A stretch of 6,472 nucleotides of DNA from an uncultured Burkholderiales bacterium (GCA_937927685.1 CALBSC010000065.1:1-6472), one strand, 5' to 3'; shown: positions 1-5,745, counted from the stretch's first letter. Made by a program: numbers and translations. The notes: a model not told the origin generated them from the sequence alone.

Positions 1-301
1 CCGAGGTGAATTGCTGGGTGCTGGTGCTGCCGGGGCCGGAGATGTCATCGACCATGTTGCCCCGCTGGGTGACCACGCCATACAGGGGCAGCACGGCAAT
101 GCCAGAGCCCGCATTGGCCGCAGCCATCTGTTTGCGGGTATCGCGCAGCACCCGCTCCGACTGGATCTGGAACATGGCCTCATCAGTTGGAGGCTCGCCA
201 GCTGACCAGCGGGTCAAGACCCCGGCCATGGCCTGCAGGCGCTCGGGCATCAGGGCCCAGGGGGTGGTCAAAAATTCGGAGAGCAGAAGTTGTCTGTTCA
301 T
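1..301 (-). CDS. S49/ClpP-like head maturation protease, N-terminal part (runs off left edge)
   Basis: This frame reads continuously for 100 codons from the ATG at 301 to the left edge. The portal stop and this start share the four bases ATGA (298-301), so translation is probably coupled. The protein begins MNRQLLLSEF. At about residues 67-96 it carries the typical first strand and turn of phage S49 (SppA-like) peptidases: GIAVLPLYGVVTQRGNMVDD, then an SGPGSTST stretch that in relatives leads into the protease fold. In HK97-like phages a protease of this class directly follows the portal gene, cleaves scaffold and capsid proteins inside the prohead, and may carry a fused scaffold region. The catalytic serine and lysine lie outside the window, so activity cannot be judged. 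The upstream region (1-66) is a helical leader, common in this family. The family call is from recall of conserved sequence plus gene order. Confidence 0.85.
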   Translation of the reverse strand, partial: MNRQLLLSEFLTTPWALMPERLQAMAGVLTRWSAGEPPTDEAMFQIQSERVLRDTRKQMAAANAGSGIAVLPLYGVVTQRGNMVDDISGPGSTSTQQFTS

Positions 302-1791
302 TTGTGTATTCCCAATTGAATGAGGGACCGGGACAGCGCCGGTTCATCCTCGAGTGATGGAGCGCCCTGCGCCCAGTCCTGCACGGCCGATAGAGGCAGG
401 CTGAAGGTCTGGGCGATCAGGTTGATTTCGTTGGAGCCCAGGGCGCCTTTTTTGCAGATGCGACGGGCCAGTCTCTGTGCGTTGGACTCGACCAGCTTTC
501 GCAGGCGCAAGCTCAACTGCGGGTCCGACTCAGCACTGGCGTCGGTGATGGAATCCTGAGATTCGATTTCCGCGTCCTCGGCGTCCTCTGCGTCACCCTC
601 TTCGACCATGTTCAGCGGCCGCAGCGGTTGATCGAGACCTGCGATCGGGTTGAGGTTTTCTGAGATGCGGGCCTCGTTGCGGGTGAGCCAGCCGTTCTGG
701 ATGCCGCTTTGGTAGTACGCCGAGCGGCTGGCCGCATCCCCTCGCATGAGGTTGGCAAAGTCAAACTCGATCTCCAGCGCATCACCATCTGGGAGCAGGT
801 CAGCTTCGATGGATGCCTCCCAGCGCTCAGCCCAGGGCGTCATGGTGTGCATGACGAATTCCAGGCTTTGCTGCTCGATGTTGGAAAACGTTGCCCGGTC
901 CAGGTCCGCAATCATGTGTGGCGGCACTCTGAACAATCGGGCAATGTCCGTGATCTGGAACTTGCGCAGCTCCAAGAACTGGGCGTCCTTGTTCGTGACA
1001 CCCACCTCGTGAAACTTCATACCGTTCTCAAGCACCAGGACCTTGCCCCGGTTCGAACCAGACTGCGCTGCCTGATAGGACTCGCGAAACACCCGCTTGG
1101 CTTCAGGGTCCTTGAAGTTGCCCGGGAACTCGATCCAGCCGCCTGTGGGTTTGGCATCGTTGGAGAAGAACCGAGCCCCGTAGTCCTGCGCGGCCAGCGC
1201 CATACCCAGGCTTTCCCGCGATAGCTCAATGGGACTCAGGCCAATCAGCCCATCCGAAGACAGGCCCCTCAGATGCCAGATTTCCCCACGCGGCAGGACG
1301 ATCTCGGAGCCTGCCTGATCCCGGATGCGGTAGCGGTAGTCGCCAGAGGGCATCAGCTCCATCCGCACCCGGTCGGGGTGAATCGGGATCAGCTCGGTAA
1401 TCTCTCCCCGGCTGTTGGCCAGGATCTGGCAGAAGGCGTTACCCCTCAAGGCCAGATGACCCTGCAGCATTTCGCGCCACTCGAATGGGTTCTGATAGCG
1501 GTTGGGCCGTTTGCCCAGCAACTGGTAGAGCCAGTGGTCCGTCACCCGGTCCTTGCCGCCGTCCTTGCGGGGCCGGTAGACCACGAGAGGCAGCGACGCC
1601 ATGGTCTCCGAGAGGATGCGCACGCAAGCGTAGACCGCAGCCAGGCGCATGGCCGAATCGGCCGAGACACGCATGCCGGAGATGCTTCGAGCCGAAACTG
1701 GCTCAAAGTAAAAGTCTCCCCAGGGTGATCGATCACTTTGGACGCCAATCCTGGAAGCTCTGAAGCGGTCAAAGAAGTTAAAAATTCCCAT
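298..1791 (-). CDS. HK97-type phage portal protein
   Basis: The 497-residue product is a portal protein, the dodecameric ring at the capsid vertex through which the terminase pumps DNA and to which the tail attaches. Family hallmarks in order: the early helix SAMRLAAVYACVRILSETMA (46-65) followed by LPLVVYR; a Trp/Glu-containing helix with GHLALRGNAFCQI (111-123); the LIPIHPDRV strand (134-142); GEIWHLRGLSSDGLIGLSPI (169-188); the FRVPPHMIADLDRATFSNIE stretch (287-306) and the stem/clip helix ending in TPWAERWEASIEADLL (318-333). About 400 residues match the normal family core. Beyond it is an acidic linker (EEGDAEDAEDAE, 397-408) and a roughly 75-residue helical tail ending at 497. It starts 4 nt after the large terminase stop with no good Shine-Dalgarno, which suggests coupled translation, and ends in an ATGA overlap with the protease gene. 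Very sure of the family. Confidence 0.97.
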   Translation of the reverse strand: MGIFNFFDRFRASRIGVQSDRSPWGDFYFEPVSARSISGMRVSADSAMRLAAVYACVRILSETMASLPLVVYRPRKDGGKDRVTDHWLYQLLGKRPNRYQNPFEWREMLQGHLALRGNAFCQILANSRGEITELIPIHPDRVRMELMPSGDYRYRIRDQAGSEIVLPRGEIWHLRGLSSDGLIGLSPIELSRESLGMALAAQDYGARFFSNDAKPTGGWIEFPGNFKDPEAKRVFRESYQAAQSGSNRGKVLVLENGMKFHEVGVTNKDAQFLELRKFQITDIARLFRVPPHMIADLDRATFSNIEQQSLEFVMHTMTPWAERWEASIEADLLPDGDALEIEFDFANLMRGDAASRSAYYQSGIQNGWLTRNEARISENLNPIAGLDQPLRPLNMVEEGDAEDAEDAEIESQDSITDASAESDPQLSLRLRKLVESNAQRLARRICKKGALGSNEINLIAQTFSLPLSAVQDWAQGAPSLEDEPALSRSLIQLGIHK

Positions 1792-1795
1792 GACG

Positions 1796-3502
1796 TCAGA
1801 GCACCATCAACTCGTAGTCGGATCCCAGCACCACCGATTCACCCGGTTTGATCGCCCGAGACAGGGCCATGATCAGTGCCACGATGCCGTCTATCTTGTT
1901 TTCTGGTCTTTCCTTCCTTGGATAGATGTTGTCTTTGACGTCCGTGTGGGCAACAACGTTGCTGGCCATCCAGGCCAGCACCGGGTCACCGTCATGGACG
2001 AGTTTCTTTTGCAGGACCAAGGCCTCGAGCGTCTTCATCGGCTCGCTGAAGTTCAGCACCGTGGGACGCACTTCAATCATGGGCAGCCCCTCGGACAACA
2101 TGCGCGTGGACAGCTGCGTGGCCTGGAACGGATCAAAGGCCACGGCTTGCACTGAAAACCGCGACGAGATGTCCAGCAAATCGGCTTCGATCCAGCTGAA
2201 ATCGATCACGTTGCCCGGCGTCACCGAGAGGCGTCCTGTATGGGCCCAGCCCTCGTATTGGCTGTTGCCCGCCGCCTGGACCGTGTCCTCGGGCAGGTAG
2301 TACTTGCCAAACACCGCATATGCGTCTGGTGTGTCAGGGTGCTCGAACACCATGACGAGCGCCGCGATGTCCGTCTTGCTGGCCAGATCCAGACCAAGCC
2401 AGCAGGGCTGGCCCAGGAACTGATCGAGCTCAAGATCGGGGTTGGCACTGGCATCCCAGGACCGCATGTCCATCCAGGCCGTGTCTGCACTCACCCATTC
2501 GTTGAGGTGCTTGGTCTTGAAGTTGTTGACCGCGCTGGGCAACTGCATGGCCTTGGCCTGCAGGGGCACCAGGATCTCCTCGCGCACCGAGATGCCCCAG
2601 TTGGGGTTGGCTTTGATGAGCGAGTCCTTGGCGGCCCAGTCATCACCTTCGTCGAGCCCATAGATGATTCCGAACTGGGAGTCGTCTTCGAACACCCGGT
2701 TGAGCAGCTTGGTGACAAAGCTTCGGACCTCGTAGCAGATGCCCGATCGGTTGCTGCCAGCCGTGGTGATCACCCACAGCAGTGAGTTGTCCCGCTTGCC
2801 GGTACCGGTCTCCACCACGTCGTAGACCGTTCGGGTCTTGTGGGCGTGCAACTCGTCGATGCAACCGAAGTGGATGTTCAAGCCGTCGAGCGTGGAGCCT
2901 TCTGCCGAGAGCGCCTCGAACTTGGAGCCGGTCTGAAGCACATGCATGTTGTGCGCACCGACGTTCACGGCAAAACGGTTCCTAAAACCCGGGCTCAGGC
3001 GCGCCATGGTCTGGGCATCGCCAAAGACGATGCGGGCCTGATCGCGGGTGGTGGCCAGCGAATACACCTCAGCGCCGCCCTCGCGGTCGGCTGCCAGCAT
3101 GTACAGGCCAACTGCCGAGGACAGGGTGGACTTGGCGTTGCCCCGAGGCACCTCGATGTAGGAGCGCCTGAAGCGGCGCTTGCCGTCCGATTTGACCCAC
3201 CCGAAGACCGTGGACAGGATGAACACCTGCCAGGGCTCCAGAACGATCATCTTGCTGGCCAGTGGGCCTTTGACGTGGGGCAGTCGCTCAATGAAGGCGC
3301 ACAGGTTATCGGCTGGCCTGTAGGGCCTGCCATAGCGGTCCAGCAGTTCCGGATTGAACTGGTAGAGACTGCTCTTGCGCTTGAAGCGGATCAGGTCATC
3401 AAGCTGGCGTTTGCAGGCTTTCTGGACCCACTCGCAGGTCAGGATCTCGTGGGAGACAACGCGCTCAGCATATTGTTTGGCGCTCGCAGCGTATGTGCTC
3501 AT
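1796..3502 (-). CDS. terL: Phage terminase large subunit (HK97-like, Terminase_1 family)
   Basis: The 568-residue product is the ATP-driven packaging motor and nuclease. The N-terminal ATPase shows a Walker A variant VPRGNAKST (118-126), an adenine-side element VLEPWQ (87-92), Walker B IHFGCIDELH (210-219; acidic pair D216/E217) and the coupling motif TTAGS (246-250). The C-terminal RNase H-like nuclease shows three acidic metal-binding positions: D372 in GLDLASKTD, D457 in AFDPFQ, and D538 in NKIDGIVALIMAL. All expected catalytic residues are present and the length is normal, so it looks intact. The upstream sequence AAAGGGA, 6 nt before the ATG, supports this start. It follows the small terminase gene by 16 nt and precedes the portal gene by 4 nt, as in cos-type HK97-like phages. 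High certainty on family; the mode of packaging is inferred from the neighbouring HNH gene. Confidence 0.98.
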   Translation of the reverse strand: MSTYAASAKQYAERVVSHEILTCEWVQKACKRQLDDLIRFKRKSSLYQFNPELLDRYGRPYRPADNLCAFIERLPHVKGPLASKMIVLEPWQVFILSTVFGWVKSDGKRRFRRSYIEVPRGNAKSTLSSAVGLYMLAADREGGAEVYSLATTRDQARIVFGDAQTMARLSPGFRNRFAVNVGAHNMHVLQTGSKFEALSAEGSTLDGLNIHFGCIDELHAHKTRTVYDVVETGTGKRDNSLLWVITTAGSNRSGICYEVRSFVTKLLNRVFEDDSQFGIIYGLDEGDDWAAKDSLIKANPNWGISVREEILVPLQAKAMQLPSAVNNFKTKHLNEWVSADTAWMDMRSWDASANPDLELDQFLGQPCWLGLDLASKTDIAALVMVFEHPDTPDAYAVFGKYYLPEDTVQAAGNSQYEGWAHTGRLSVTPGNVIDFSWIEADLLDISSRFSVQAVAFDPFQATQLSTRMLSEGLPMIEVRPTVLNFSEPMKTLEALVLQKKLVHDGDPVLAWMASNVVAHTDVKDNIYPRKERPENKIDGIVALIMALSRAIKPGESVVLGSDYELMVL

Positions 3503-3508
3503 CCTGTA

Positions 3509-3515
3509 TCCCTTT
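3509..3515 (-). promoter_or_regulatory. Ribosome binding site of the large terminase gene
   Basis: On the minus strand the 16-nt gap after the small terminase stop contains AAAGGGA, 6 nt upstream of the ATG at 3502. This is a good Shine-Dalgarno match and decides the start of the large terminase. Confidence 0.65.
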
Positions 3516-3518
3516 GGG

Positions 3519-3980
3519 TCAACCCACGATGTCCTCCCAGAGATCGAGCTCCTCGCCCGGGCGTTCGTTTGGAATGGAGATGCGCGAGCGAGACGCCGGG
3601 GTGAATCCCATCTCGATCGCGGCTTTGGTCATGATTTGGGCCTGCTTGTTGGCAATGGCCAGGTAAGGCGACTGCATGGGCACGCCGCTGTGGGGCGCCT
3701 TCACCAGGAGCCCGGTCTTACCGATACCTGCCTGGGCCTGCCGGTACAGATCAGCCGCACAGGCCCAGATCTCCAGCACGGACATGTCCAGCTTGCGGAT
3801 CAGCGTGGGCGGGGCACATTCAAGCGCGTAGCGCCAGGCGGCTTTGGCACCTTCTGGCATGTAGTCCGGAGGTTCGACCAGCAAGCCCTCTGGGATGGGC
3901 TCGTGGTAGTTGGTCCGGCATGGCTGCAAGGTCCCTTTGATCTGCTTGACTTGAGTCGGCAGTGGCTTGCGTCCACCCAT
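3519..3980 (-). CDS. terS: Phage terminase small subunit, P27 family
   Basis: The 153-residue product is the DNA-recognition subunit of the packaging machine: it binds near the cos or pac site and loads the large subunit. The N-terminus GGRKPLPTQVKQIKGTLQP (2-20) followed by an N..EPIP segment (24-30) is the signature opening of the P27-type small terminases. It is followed by PPDYMPEGAKAAWR (37-50), a helical core (about 60-125) with SPYLAIANKQAQIMTKAAIEMG (104-125), the oligomerisation-type helix pair of the family, and a tail with FTPASRSRI (126-134), also typical. The C-terminus is acidic (GEELDLWED). Length is in the usual range. The start at 3980 is supported by an extended-type ribosome binding site 2 nt upstream. 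The gene is preceded by a 153-bp dyad-rich gap that could hold its binding site. Confidence 0.95.
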   Translation of the reverse strand: MGGRKPLPTQVKQIKGTLQPCRTNYHEPIPEGLLVEPPDYMPEGAKAAWRYALECAPPTLIRKLDMSVLEIWACAADLYRQAQAGIGKTGLLVKAPHSGVPMQSPYLAIANKQAQIMTKAAIEMGFTPASRSRISIPNERPGEELDLWEDIVG

Positions 3981-3982
3981 AA

Positions 3983-3989
3983 ATCACCC
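3983..3989 (-). promoter_or_regulatory. Atypical ribosome binding site of the small terminase gene
   Basis: On the minus strand GGGTGAT lies only 2 nt before the ATG at 3980. It lacks the usual AGGAG but would pair with the downstream part of the anti-Shine-Dalgarno (the GGTGAT portion of the TAAGGAGGTGATC complement), which puts the start in normal register. This is an inference from base pairing only. Confidence 0.4.
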
Positions 3990-4035
3990 GCTTGGTTTGA
4001 TGTTCATCTGATGCACTGCCTTTGCTGCAGGCTTT

Positions 4036-4050
4036 GGGGGATACCCCCCC
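4036..4050. repeat. G5-ATA-C5 dyad
   Basis: Five G (4036-4040), three bases ATA, then seven C (4044-4050) make a perfect 5-bp GC dyad with a 3-nt centre. There is no T-tract on either side in the right position for an intrinsic terminator, and no gene ends close by on the plus strand. Because it sits just upstream of the small terminase start it is a candidate core of a cos nick region. Function is inferred only. Confidence 0.4.
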
Positions 4051-4104
4051 TTGTTCAATTTGCACGCACAAAAATTTGCGCAAGCCCACGCATCTTGGGC
4101 GCCA

Positions 4105-4122
4105 GTCTGTAGAGATTCAGAC
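4105..4122. repeat. Inverted repeat GTCTG-N8-CAGAC next to G-run pair
   Basis: A perfect 5-bp inverted repeat with an 8-nt centre lies within 12 bp of the HNH stop codon. On the minus strand it directly follows the two G-runs at 4122-4133. The arrangement of G-runs plus dyad between the HNH and small terminase genes fits a packaging-site element, but a 5-bp arm could arise by chance. Confidence 0.3.
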
Positions 4123-4133
4123 CCCCTACCCCC

Positions 4134-4514
4134 TCAGGACGGGGCCTGGTTGCGCAGGGATGCCGTCTCTGAGGCGGTCTTGGCGTTGTGACAGGGCACG
4201 CACAGGCTCTGCAGGTTCGCTCGCTCAAAGCGCTCACCGCCTTCTTTGACTGGAACGATGTGGTCAACGACCTTGGCCGGTTGCAACAGCCCCTTGGCCT
4301 GGCACCTGCAGCAAAGCGGGTTATCCCGTAACACCGCTGCACGCGTGTTGCGCCACCTGGCTGATTGATAGAAGCCCAGCTCGGTGTCGAACCCACGCCG
4401 CGCGCGGCCGTATTCACGGTGCACTTGGGGCTGGTGATGGGTGCAGTAGCCGGGCACGTTCAGCACCTGCGCGCAACCCGGATATCTGCATGGAGTAGGC
4501 GCACTTCGCGGCAT
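4134..4514 (-). CDS. Phage HNH endonuclease (packaging-associated)
   Basis: The 126-residue product is a small HNH nuclease. The His-Me finger core lies at about 65-112: a zinc knuckle from C68/C71 and C105/C108 (CCRC and CVPCH), the general-base DH pair in VVDHIVPVKEGG (82-93, H85), the conserved Asn in FERANLQSLC (N100) and the HN pair at 109-110. The N-terminus has an additional cysteine/histidine cluster (C9, C14, C24, H26/H27), which may bind a second zinc. HNH proteins encoded beside the terminase in HK97-like cos phages are known to assist terminase-mediated cos cleavage and to be needed for head morphogenesis. The position first in the block, ahead of the small terminase, fits that role. 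The sequence before the ATG at 4514 has no convincing Shine-Dalgarno, so the start is the least certain part; the downstream nuclease core is secure. Confidence 0.92.
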   Translation of the reverse strand: MPRSAPTPCRYPGCAQVLNVPGYCTHHQPQVHREYGRARRGFDTELGFYQSARWRNTRAAVLRDNPLCCRCQAKGLLQPAKVVDHIVPVKEGGERFERANLQSLCVPCHNAKTASETASLRNQAPS

Positions 4515-4620
4515 CTCAATCGGCTTTCAAGGAATAAGCGACAGCTCGAAAAATTGACTTGGCTTCATCTTGATTCAGAGCGTCAATCCATCACATTGGA
4601 TCAACGAAAGGAATTAAGCA
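4515..4620. promoter_or_regulatory. Divergent intergenic region between HNH gene and plus-strand operon
   Basis: This 106-bp gap separates two divergent transcription units, so it should contain at least the promoter of the plus-strand operon. A TTGACT hexamer at 4554-4559 would serve as a -35 element, but no acceptable -10 follows at 15-19 bp, so I do not assign a promoter. Two small dyads are visible: TTGAC (4554-4558) with GTCAA (4582-4586), and ATCCA (4586-4590) with TGGAT (4597-4601). Either could be an operator half-site pair, but arms of 5 bp are weak evidence. Confidence 0.35.
4607..4612 (+). promoter_or_regulatory. Ribosome binding site of the DUF6900 gene
   Basis: AAAGGA lies 8 nt before the ATG at 4621. 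It is the strongest Shine-Dalgarno match near this gene and fixes its start. Confidence 0.7.
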
Positions 4621-4839
4621 ATGAAACAAAACAAGGACCTGAACAAGCTGCTGGAGCAGATCGCTCTGAAGCATTTCTTTATCGAAACGCTGGAGACACA
4701 GCACCGTGATCGCCTGGACTTCCACGACGTCTCGGTCTGGGCCGTCAAGAGCGCACTGGAGGCTGCTTACGCCGCAGGTAAAGCATCAGGTAACGGCGCA
4801 GCAAAAAACACATCAACAACATCGAAAGGCAAACAATGA
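4621..4839 (+). CDS. DUF6900-family small protein
   Basis: The 72-residue product is cytosolic, with no signal peptide or membrane segment. Its core (about 11-56) has the pattern I associate with the DUF6900 family: an ALKHFFIETLETQ segment, then LDFHDVSVWAVKSALEAAY and an AGKASG turn. Two helices flank the conserved DFHD motif. The last 15 residues are a polar, low-complexity tail (Thr/Ser/Lys/Asn rich). No biochemical role is known to me; related genes occur in proteobacterial phages and genomic islands. It heads the plus-strand operon and overlaps the DUF3489 gene by ATGA (4836-4839), so the two are probably made together. The family assignment is from recalled sequence pattern. Confidence 0.85.
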   Translation: MKQNKDLNKLLEQIALKHFFIETLETQHRDRLDFHDVSVWAVKSALEAAYAAGKASGNGAAKNTSTTSKGKQ

Positions 4840-5279
4840 AACTCACGGACACCCAACGCGCACTGCTCGAAGCCGCTGCACAGCATCCTCAAAAGAAACT
4901 GACCAACTTCCCCGACACCCTCAAAGGTGGTGCACGCATCAAGGTGCTCACAGCCATGCGCAACGCACAGCTGATTGCGGCTAGCGCGTCAGAGCCCGAG
5001 GTGTATGTGGCCACAGCCACAGGGCTGCAAGAGATCGGCATCATCACGCAGCCACCACGCACAACACGCGAAGGCACCAAGCAGGCCGTGCTGATCGAGC
5101 TGCTCAGCCGCGCCGAGGGTGCCACGCTGCCGCAGATGACCGAGGCCACAGGGTGGCAGGTCCACACGGTACGCGGCGCGATGGCTGGTGCGCTCAAAAA
5201 GAAACTGGGGCTGGAGATCACCTCAGAGAAGCAGACCGGCACAGACCGCATCTACCGCATCACCACCACAACCGTTTGA
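4836..5279 (+). CDS. DUF3489 protein, tandem winged-helix (likely DNA-binding)
   Basis: The 147-residue product has two winged-helix-like halves. The N-terminal half (1-70) starts LTDTQRALLEAAAQHP, continues LPDTLKGG-like (NFPDTLKGG, 24-32) and a helix KVLTAMRNAQLIAA, then a strand pair VYVATATGLQEIG. The C-terminal half (79-143) is the DUF3489 core: EGTKQAVLIELLSRAEGATLPQ (79-100), the helix-turn-helix MTEATGWQVHTVRGAMAGALKKKLG (101-125) and a wing with ITSEKQTGTDRIYRI. The HTH suggests DNA binding, perhaps as a regulator of its own operon; that role is inferred. Its start overlaps the stop of the DUF6900 gene (ATGA), and AAAGG lies 6 nt upstream (4825-4829). The 119-aa gene follows after 7 nt. 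Family call is firm; the function is unknown. Confidence 0.9.
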   Translation: MKLTDTQRALLEAAAQHPQKKLTNFPDTLKGGARIKVLTAMRNAQLIAASASEPEVYVATATGLQEIGIITQPPRTTREGTKQAVLIELLSRAEGATLPQMTEATGWQVHTVRGAMAGALKKKLGLEITSEKQTGTDRIYRITTTTV

Positions 5280-5282
5280 GGA
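5278..5282 (+). promoter_or_regulatory. Ribosome binding site deciding the start of the 119-aa gene
   Basis: GAGGA overlaps the stop codon of the DUF3489 gene and lies 4 nt before the ATG at 5287. This, together with the operon spacing, makes 5287 the start rather than the earlier in-frame ATG at 5188, which would overlap 92 bp of the DUF3489 gene and encode a low-complexity basic leader. Confidence 0.6.
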
Positions 5283-5286
5283 CCTC

Positions 5287-5646
5287 ATGAACCCCATCAC
5301 TATCACCATCGAATCCAAGCCCACGACCATCAACTTCGATGGCCGCGAATTGCAGGTTCAAAAGCTCAGCATCCCGCTGCCCTTTGGCCGCAAGCCTACA
5401 GACATCTCCGACATTGCCGCTTGCGGCGTCGAGGCGGTCTACGTAACCGAGATCCGGGAGATGGACCCTGAAGAATTCGATGGCTTCAAATTGAACCTGG
5501 GCAAGTCTCGCGACTGGCTCAAGGGCAAAGGAGGCGATTACTGGGATGGCAAGTTGTGCGTGATGGTGCGCGCACCTGGTCGCCCCTACTTGTTCATCGA
5601 TCCATCCGGAGGAGACAGCGTTCGCTACCTCGCGCGTCTGGGCTGA
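5287..5646 (+). CDS. Hypothetical protein, 119 aa, third gene of plus-strand operon
   Basis: I do not recognise a family. The protein is soluble, with a beta-rich N-terminus (MNPITITIESKPTTINFDGR, 1-20, then ELQVQKLSI), a central acidic stretch (EIREMDPEEFDGFKLN, 55-70), a Lys/Gly/aromatic patch KGKGGDYWDGK (79-89) and a C-terminal strand pair around CVMVRAPGRPYLFIDPSGGD (91-110). One cysteine pair position exists (C46, C91) but there is no zinc motif. No signal peptide or membrane segment. It follows the DUF3489 gene by 7 nt, so it is part of the same transcription unit. Its stop codon lies inside the inverted repeat 5643-5672. It reads as an intact gene with normal codon use. Function unknown. 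Confidence 0.8.
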   Translation: MNPITITIESKPTTINFDGRELQVQKLSIPLPFGRKPTDISDIAACGVEAVYVTEIREMDPEEFDGFKLNLGKSRDWLKGKGGDYWDGKLCVMVRAPGRPYLFIDPSGGDSVRYLARLG

Positions 5647-5672
5647 TCAGTCACAAATAAGCAACTGATCAG
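5643..5672. repeat. 9-bp inverted repeat made of two self-palindromic arms
   Basis: CTGATCAGT (5643-5651) and ACTGATCAG (5664-5672) form a perfect 9-bp inverted repeat with a 12-nt centre. Each arm also contains the 8-bp palindrome CTGATCAG, so the two copies are at once direct and inverted repeats, with centres about 22 bp apart (two helical turns). The TGA stop of the 119-aa gene lies inside the left arm. No U-tract follows on the plus strand (the next bases are AAAAATT), so it is not a typical terminator. It could be a two-site operator for a dimeric regulator, or an RNA hairpin that separates expression of the two genes. Confidence 0.6.
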
Positions 5673-5679
5673 AAAAATT

Positions 5680-5702
5680 GGATGAATCGCTTTATTTCAT
5701 CC
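5680..5702. repeat. 7-bp inverted repeat in the 119-aa / 68-aa gene spacer
   Basis: GGATGAA (5680-5686) and TTCATCC (5696-5702) form a perfect 7-bp stem with a 9-nt loop, 7 bp downstream of the previous repeat and 31 bp before the next ribosome binding site. The loop holds TTTAT. No U-tract follows, so a terminator role is unlikely. It may fold as a second hairpin in the intercistronic RNA. Confidence 0.4.
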
Positions 5703-5733
5703 CCAAGTAGAGCGTTCATACAGTCATCGCAAC

Positions 5734-5740
5734 AAGGAGA
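5734..5740 (+). promoter_or_regulatory. Ribosome binding site of the 68-aa gene
   Basis: AAGGAGA, a near-perfect Shine-Dalgarno, lies 5 nt before the ATG at 5746. It is the best ribosome binding site in the window and shows that the 68-aa frame is a real gene, not the overlapping frame beginning at 5682. Confidence 0.75.
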
Positions 5741-5745
5741 CCCAA

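Larger units (their letters stand above)
3981..4133 (-). other. Candidate cos / terminase recognition region between HNH and small terminase genes
   Basis: This 153-bp gap is the only sizeable spacer in the packaging block. It contains a G5-ATA-C5 dyad (4036-4048, extended to a run of seven C at 4044-4050), the perfect 8-bp palindrome TTGCGCAA (4076-4083), the inverted repeat GCCCA/TGGGC (4084-4100), the inverted repeat GTCTG/CAGAC (4105-4122), and, on the minus strand directly after the HNH stop, two G-runs GGGGGTAGGGGG (4122-4133). No gene of reasonable length with a start signal is seen here. In cos phages that encode an HNH protein next to the terminase, the cohesive-end site usually lies in this neighbourhood, so cos plus small-terminase binding sites are the most likely content. 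The exact nicking positions cannot be read from sequence. Confidence 0.5.

Noticed and set aside
2840..3604. Long open frame on the plus strand opposite the large terminase gene (254 codons)
   Set aside because: It lies wholly antisense to a strongly conserved terminase gene in GC-rich DNA, has no family resemblance and no ribosome binding site. It is a shadow of codon bias.
3375..4112. Long open frame on the plus strand across the terminase genes and the spacer (245 codons)
   Set aside because: It is antisense to the small terminase and spans the intergenic gap. The translation is not protein-like in a recognisable way, so it is treated as chance.
4055..4417. Minus-strand frame overlapping the HNH gene (120 codons)
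   Set aside because: It overlaps the HNH nuclease core in another frame; the HNH frame carries all the zinc and catalytic residues.
4554..4582. Sigma-70 promoter starting at TTGACT
   Set aside because: The -35 match is good, but no -10-like hexamer occurs at 15-19 bp spacing, so a promoter is not called.
5188..5286. N-terminal extension of the 119-aa gene
   Set aside because: The extension lies inside the DUF3489 gene, is basic and low complexity, and the ATG at 5287 has its own ribosome binding site.
5643..5672. Rho-independent terminator after the 119-aa gene
   Set aside because: The stem is perfect but AT-rich in the centre, has a 12-nt loop, and is followed by A-rich rather than T-rich sequence on the plus strand.
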